NCBI GenBank assembly: GCA_964415795.1
Contig: CAYQBN010000011.1
Span: forward strand, 46,190-110,189
Source: CALITV01 sp964415795
Lineage (GTDB): Bacteria > UBP6 > UBA1177 > JAKLFG01
Reading direction: 5' to 3'
Length of the DNA: 64,000 nt
Under the pieces are notes generated by a model. The model was given only the letters and a program-made list of their open reading frames with translations. It did not search any database and was not told where the DNA came from. The position numbers and the translations under genes are program-made. Positions 60,087 through 64,000 of the stretch are shown in pieces. Numbering within the stretch: position 1 is the stretch's first letter; every line of letters begins with the position of its first letter.

Positions 60087-61232
60087 TCAATCTCCGAGAT
60101 TTGGCCGTATCCGGTAGTGGTGGCGTTTGAGAAGTTCGTCACGGCGTGCCTCCGCCATATCGGAGGCCACCATCTCCTTCACAAGATCCTCGAGGGTATG
60201 TTCAGGAACCCAGCCGAGTTTCTCGCGCGCCTTCGACGCGTCGCCAATGAGGAAGTCCACCTCGGTCGGACGGTGATACGCCGGATCGACACACACGACT
60301 ACATCGCCCTTCTTTACCGTTCCTGCCACCCCGCCAGCCCCCGTTAAACGCGCCTCATCGATCGCGGCAACGATCCCCTGTTCCTTTACCCCTGTTCCGG
60401 TGAACTCGAGCGTGATACCGAGTTCGGCGAAGGCCATCCGGACAAAATCGCGTACCGCAGTGGTCCGTCCGGTAGCAATGACGAAGTCATCAGGCCTTTC
60501 CTGCTGGAGCATGAGGTACATCGCCCGGACATAGTCGCGCGCATGGCCCCAGTCGCGCTTGGCATCAAGATTGCCGAGATAGAGCCGTTTCTGAAGCCCG
60601 AGCGCTATACGGACCGCCGCACGGGTTATCTTGCGGGTAACGAAGGTCTCTCCCCGGATCGGTGACTCGTGGTTGAAGAGTATCCCGTTGCAGGCGAACA
60701 TCCCGTATGCCTCGCGGTAGTTCACCGTTATCCAGTAGCCGTAAAGCTTCGCGACCCCGTAGGGACTGCGCGGGTAGAACGGGGTGGTCTCCTTCTGCGG
60801 CGTCTCCTGCACGAGCCCATAGAGTTCCGAGGTGGATGCCTGATAGAAACGGGTCTTCTTTTCGAGCCCCAATATCCGAATCGCTTCCAGAAGCCGCAAA
60901 GTACCCAGCGCATCGGCATTCGCCGTGTACTCGGGCGTCTCGAACGACACCTTGACATGCGATTGCGCCGCGAGGTTGTAGATCTCGTCGGGCTGAACCT
61001 CCTGCACGATGCGAATGAGATTGGTCGCATCGGTAAGATCACCGTAATGAAGGAAGAACTTGACCGCCTTTTCGTGACGATCCTGATAGAGGTGATCTAT
61101 CCGGTCGGTGTTGAAAAGCGACGAGCGCCGCTTGATGCCGTGCACCGTATAGCCCTTGTCGAGCAGAAACTCGGCAAGATACGCGCCGTCCTGCCCCGTA
61201 ATTCCCGTGATGATCGCTGTCTTACCAGCCAT
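60087..61232 (-). CDS. gmd: GDP-mannose 4,6-dehydratase
   Basis: Gmd dehydrates GDP-mannose with tightly bound NADP+, the first step to GDP-L-fucose and related deoxysugars. The 381-residue protein contains ITGITGQDGAYLAEFLL (about 7-23), IKRRSSLFNTDRIDHL, LAAQSHVKVSFE, the catalytic STSELYG and SPYGVAKLYGYW (Tyr-x3-Lys about 160), NHESPIRGETFVTRKI and LGNLDAKRDWGHARDYV, all family hallmarks. A TATAAT -10 sits at 61268-61263 on the minus strand with only a poor -35. It provides activated sugar for the surface glycans implied by the glycosyltransferases elsewhere. Confidence 0.97.
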   Translation of the reverse strand: MAGKTAIITGITGQDGAYLAEFLLDKGYTVHGIKRRSSLFNTDRIDHLYQDRHEKAVKFFLHYGDLTDATNLIRIVQEVQPDEIYNLAAQSHVKVSFETPEYTANADALGTLRLLEAIRILGLEKKTRFYQASTSELYGLVQETPQKETTPFYPRSPYGVAKLYGYWITVNYREAYGMFACNGILFNHESPIRGETFVTRKITRAAVRIALGLQKRLYLGNLDAKRDWGHARDYVRAMYLMLQQERPDDFVIATGRTTAVRDFVRMAFAELGITLEFTGTGVKEQGIVAAIDEARLTGAGGVAGTVKKGDVVVCVDPAYHRPTEVDFLIGDASKAREKLGWVPEHTLEDLVKEMVASDMAEARRDELLKRHHYRIRPNLGD

Positions 61233-61473
61233 GTCTTATACCCCGTTGCGATGGTCAGGGCGATTATAATAGAGGAAGAAGAAAGAAAAAGTTTTTTGCC
61301 CAAGCAGTACTGCAAGAGACATGGTCCGCGCAAAGAACATCTAACATTCTGTTATTGCTTGATTTTTTATAAAGGATTCTATTTTGCTAGGCACAAAGGG
61401 CTTGCTTTTTATGAGAGAGCAGGACAGAATGAAGACCATGGTAAAATGCCACAGAATAATATGGAGGTGTCGT
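61233..61473. other. 240-base divergent intergenic region between gmd and the trypsin-like protease
   Basis: It holds the gmd -10 (TATAAT, minus strand) near 61263-61268. For the plus strand TTGCTT (61402-61407) and CAGAAT (61425-61430), 17 bases apart, are a weak promoter candidate, and GGAGG at 61463-61467 is the protease ribosome-binding site. The rest is A/T-rich with no coding frame or RNA structure that I can support. Confidence 0.4.
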
Positions 61474-63615
61474 ATGAGCGGTAGTTCTCTGATTCGGGCC
61501 ATGGCCCTGACCATTGTTCTTTTTTCGTTGCTCGAGGCACAGGAGATTCCCCTCGCCGCACCGCAACCGTCACTTACCATACCCGAGTTCCTTTTCGATT
61601 CGTGGAGAAACGAGTTTCTTGATCCGAACGGCGATGGCGAACTTCAACCTTTCATCGTCAACGGACAGGAAACCGGCGACAGCCTCTATCAAGGGGTGGT
61701 CGGCCTCATTCTGAACACCTCTCAGGGTCAGGCGATCTGCACCTCGACGCTCATTGATCCCGAGGTACTCCTCACCGCTGGGCACTGCGTTTATCTCAAA
61801 GAGAACGGCGTTCTGGTGTACGACGCCGTTTCCAACCCGAGTTCGGTGCAGATATACGGCGGCAGCTCCATCATGGGCTGGAGCGCGACGAAACTGGCGA
61901 ACGCGTCACAGGTAGTGAAACACTCGACGTGGACCGGCGATATAAATACGTGGGGCGAGAACACCGATCTCGCGCTCATCAAACTCGACCGCAAGATCAC
62001 CTCGATAGATTTTTATGGCATCCGCAACAATCCCGAGGAATCGATTGGGGAACAAGGCATCATCGTCGGCTACGGTATCACGAGCACCAACGCCTACGAC
62101 TCGGGAACCCGTCGGTGGGGTTATGCGAGCGTGCTCCAGAAAGGGACTCTCATGGGCAAGCCCAATCTGCTGGAGATCGGTGATCCCTCAGGAACCTGTC
62201 AAGGCGATTCAGGTGGCCCATTCTTCACGACCCAGAATGGGCAACTCGTCGTGTCGGGTGTCACCTCGTTCGGCGGACAATACTGCTATGCGGACCATGG
62301 TGGTTATGACACTTGGGTACTCAAGTACCGTTCATGGATAGAGAGCATCGTTCAGCAGTTCACCGGACACGGCCTGCTAAGTTCCGGCATCTGCGGCGAC
62401 GGAGACGATTACTGCAGTCCCGGTCAAACGAAAGATTGTGGCCTCATCGACAGTCATTACGAATCGGGAACCGCCGCGCCCTGCAACAGTGGGTGCACCT
62501 ACTGGGACACCTCTGTTTGCACACCAAAATGCGGCGACGGTTTCGTCCTCTCCCCCGAGGTGTGCGAGGCAGGAGACTACAAAGACTGTGCCGAACTCGG
62601 TCAGTATGTCGGCGGTGTAAATGCCCCCTGCAGCGACGACTGTATGAGCTATAACACCAATTATTGTACGGCCACCGTCTGCGGCGACGGTGTCAAGGAA
62701 GGCAACGAGTTCTGCGACTCGCAACTGACTTCCTGCGAGACGCTCGGCGACTATCCGAAGAACTACTACGCCCGGTGTAACAGCACCTGCACCGCCTTCG
62801 ATGTCAACGACTGCGTCAATGGCGCGATCATTTGCGGTAACGGGGTAGTCGATCCTCTTGAACAGTGCGACGACGGCAACACGACGAGCGGCGACGGCTG
62901 TTCGTCGAAATGCAAACTGGAGGGTTCTGCGGCCCCGGTGTGCGGCAACGGCATCAAAGAGACGGGCGAGGAATGCGACGACGGCAATACCGTGAGCGGT
63001 GACGGCTGTTCCGCCGGTTGCAAGACCGAGACGACCACCGCCGTCTGCGGCAATGGCATTAAGGAAACCGGCGAACAGTGCGATGACGGCAACACGACGA
63101 GCGGTGACGGCTGTTCCGCGAACTGCACGACCGAGACACCGAGCGCCGTGTGCGGGAACGGCATCCAAGAAACCGGAGAAGAGTGCGACGACGGCAACAC
63201 GACGAGCGGCGACGGCTGCTCCGCCGCCTGCCTCACCGAAGACCCGAACGCCGTGTGTGGAAACGGCGTCAAGGAACAGGGGGAGGCCTGCGACGACGGC
63301 AACATGATCCCCGGTGACGGGTGCGAACCGAACTGCACCCTTACTCCGACCCCGCAGGAGTGCGGCAACGGCATCAAAGAGGGAACCGAACAATGCGACG
63401 ACGGCAACCTTATCCCCGGCGACGGCTGTGACCCCGATTGTACGCTCACCTCTACCGGCAACGAGGTCTGCGGCAACGGCATCATCGAAGCGGGCGAGGA
63501 ATGCGACGACGGTAACCTAGTTCCCGGCGACGGCTGTAACCCCGACTGCACCTATCCGCGTACCCCGCAGGAAGGAAGCGGTTCGGGCGGATGCGGTTGT
63601 TCTCTGGTATTTTAG
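61474..63615 (+). CDS. Secreted trypsin-like serine protease with seven CGNG/CDDGN repeats and a Cys-Gly-Cys C-terminal tail
   Basis: The 713-residue protein has a signal peptide (ALTIVLFSLLEAQEIPLAA), a short propeptide and an S1 domain with the intact triad: LLTAGHC (His 104), NTDLALIKL (Asp 165), CQGDSGGPF (Ser 246). After about 300 come two degenerate and then seven regular repeats of 35-36 residues (CGNGIKETGEECDDGN...GDGCS..C), known as DUF4215 or Myxococcus Cys-rich repeats. The chain ends GSGSGGCGCSLVF without a transmembrane helix. ATG 61474 with GGAGG six bases upstream was chosen; an upstream in-frame ATG at 61384 would bury the signal peptide. Confidence 0.88.
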   Translation: MSGSSLIRAMALTIVLFSLLEAQEIPLAAPQPSLTIPEFLFDSWRNEFLDPNGDGELQPFIVNGQETGDSLYQGVVGLILNTSQGQAICTSTLIDPEVLLTAGHCVYLKENGVLVYDAVSNPSSVQIYGGSSIMGWSATKLANASQVVKHSTWTGDINTWGENTDLALIKLDRKITSIDFYGIRNNPEESIGEQGIIVGYGITSTNAYDSGTRRWGYASVLQKGTLMGKPNLLEIGDPSGTCQGDSGGPFFTTQNGQLVVSGVTSFGGQYCYADHGGYDTWVLKYRSWIESIVQQFTGHGLLSSGICGDGDDYCSPGQTKDCGLIDSHYESGTAAPCNSGCTYWDTSVCTPKCGDGFVLSPEVCEAGDYKDCAELGQYVGGVNAPCSDDCMSYNTNYCTATVCGDGVKEGNEFCDSQLTSCETLGDYPKNYYARCNSTCTAFDVNDCVNGAIICGNGVVDPLEQCDDGNTTSGDGCSSKCKLEGSAAPVCGNGIKETGEECDDGNTVSGDGCSAGCKTETTTAVCGNGIKETGEQCDDGNTTSGDGCSANCTTETPSAVCGNGIQETGEECDDGNTTSGDGCSAACLTEDPNAVCGNGVKEQGEACDDGNMIPGDGCEPNCTLTPTPQECGNGIKEGTEQCDDGNLIPGDGCDPDCTLTSTGNEVCGNGIIEAGEECDDGNLVPGDGCNPDCTYPRTPQEGSGSGGCGCSLVF
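62833..63549 (+). repeat. Seven tandem coding repeats of 105-108 bp (CGNG...CDDGN)
   Basis: Units of 36, 35, 35, 35, 35, 36 and 27 codons exactly fill 717 bases. Repeats 2-4 are the most alike and repeats 5-7 form a second group (IPGDGC/VPGDGC instead of SGDGC), suggesting two rounds of duplication. Confidence 0.85.
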
Positions 63616-63629
63616 GGGGTATTTTATCC

Positions 63630-63659
63630 TTGACATTTATGTAAAAGACTTCATAGAAT
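63630..63659 (+). promoter_or_regulatory. Predicted sigma-70 promoter of the terminal lipoprotein
   Basis: TTGACA (63630-63635) and TAGAAT (63654-63659) with an 18-base spacer, starting 15 bases after the protease stop. Confidence 0.62.
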
Positions 63660-63713
63660 CAGCATGTGGTTGAGAATAACCCATTATCATCCGTTATCAT
63701 GGAGGTAAGAACG

Positions 63714-64000
63714 ATGAAGTGGATTCTTAGTGCGATCATGTTCACGGCGATCCTTTTCGCGGTCGCCTGTTCGAGTGACGACGGCGGCAATGGCCTCGCC
63801 GGCACGACTTGTACGACCGAGGGCGCGATGATGTGCGACGACAACGCTCACATCCTGAAGTGCGAAGGCGGCGTGTGGAAAGACCTCTTCGACTGCGCTT
63901 CCGTCAACAAGGCGTGTGTCGAGGTGAACAATGTCGCTCAATGCGCCGACACGGGCACCGACACGGGCACCGACACGGGCACCGACACGGGCACCGACAC
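63714..64000 (+). CDS. Lipoprotein, N-terminal part, with (Asp-Thr-Gly-Thr)n tether (3' end outside window)
   Basis: The visible 95 residues have a signal peptide ending LFAVAC (Cys about 19), a small Cys domain (CTTEGAMMCDDNAHILKC, GVWKDLFDCASVNKACVE, QC) like those at the start of myxobacterial lipoproteins, and then a DTGT repeat still running at the window edge. GGAGG lies eight bases before the ATG. The rest of the protein, and so any function, is not visible. Confidence 0.75.
   Translation, partial: MKWILSAIMFTAILFAVACSSDDGGNGLAGTTCTTEGAMMCDDNAHILKCEGGVWKDLFDCASVNKACVEVNNVAQCADTGTDTGTDTGTDTGTD
63948..64000 (+). repeat. 12-bp tandem repeat gacacgggcacc (at least 4.4 copies, runs off the window)
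   Basis: Perfect copies encode Asp-Thr-Gly-Thr. The unit is a multiple of three, so copy-number change would lengthen or shorten the tether without a frameshift. Confidence 0.9.

Noticed and set aside
1..64000. Prophage, integrative element or genomic island boundaries
   Set aside because: No integrase, transposase, terminal repeats, toxin-antitoxin pair or tRNA-anchored att duplication was seen; the only tRNA has no partial copy elsewhere that I could find by eye.

Overview
The window is 64 kb of dense, moderately GC-rich bacterial chromosome with about 50 protein genes, one tRNA, no rRNA, no insertion sequence, no integrase and no CRISPR array. The cell is a Gram-negative (diderm) organism: there are two outer-membrane beta-barrel genes, a periplasmic lytic transglycosylase and thirteen proteins with a lipobox. 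Cys-rich, Asp/Glu-rich exported proteins with EGF-like, MopE-like, choice-of-anchor L and CGNG...CDDGN repeats, together with PrkA, a J-domain protein and stand-alone receivers, resemble Myxococcota or a neighbouring former-deltaproteobacterial or candidate lineage. That placement is an inference from protein style, not from a marker-gene tree.

Layout. 1-1488: end of a beta-barrel protein and a cupin fusion gene. 1649-8605: an overlapping run gpsA, dapB, ecsC-like, speE, a GT-C membrane glycosyltransferase and a tandem hydrolase-fold protein (phospholipid precursor, lysine/peptidoglycan precursor, polyamine and envelope functions). 8683-14156: acidic lipoprotein, PrkA kinase, glycosidase-like lipoprotein. 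14162-17097 (minus strand): dxs and ispG of the MEP isoprenoid pathway. 17187-18322 (minus): xseB, a degenerate receiver and a zinc-ribbon protein. 18474-26724: eight consecutively overlapping genes, from two glycosyltransferases through a carboxyltransferase subunit, a J-domain protein, a lytic transglycosylase, pgsA and an alkyltransferase-like gene to a MATE exporter.

26728-32602: acidic repeat lipoprotein (minus), then a cytosolic histidine kinase, a receiver-only regulator, an FAD oxidoreductase and a CsgG/LpoB-like lipoprotein. 32603-33712: serC (minus). 33916-46024: large exported proteins (EGF/disintegrin-like lipoprotein, HExxH metalloprotease, 180-residue-repeat lipoprotein, surface alpha-amylase), a CDF cation transporter and a DUF2891 lipoprotein. 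46064-46298 (minus): ribosomal protein bTHX, too short for routine gene calling, directly behind tRNA-Ala(GGC). 46363-51432: a large TPR/DUF3857/transglutaminase lipoprotein divergent from an Omp85-type barrel. 51512-57409: diguanylate cyclase, exported ankyrin protein, Sel1-like lipoprotein with a charged helix, YchJ-like protein, ZIP transporter and DUF523/TudS protein. 57492-61232: two lipoproteins and the GDP-L-fucose genes gmd and fcl. 61474-64000: a trypsin-like protease with seven Cys repeats and the start of a lipoprotein with a (DTGT)n tail.

Working together, the genes describe a cell that invests heavily in its surface: lipid precursors (gpsA, pgsA), polyprenyl precursors (dxs, ispG), sugar nucleotides and glycosyltransferases (gmd, fcl, GT2, GT4, GT-C), and many anchored repeat proteins and hydrolases. 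Eighteen well-spaced sigma-70-type promoters (mostly TTGCAA or TTGACN, 16-18 bp, TANNAT) could be placed. The observation most worth pursuing is that two secreted proteases end in a very short Gly-Gly-Cys tail. In one of them the acidic tether that normally follows the lipobox Cys lies instead just before this C-terminal Cys, which suggests an undescribed C-terminal anchoring signal.
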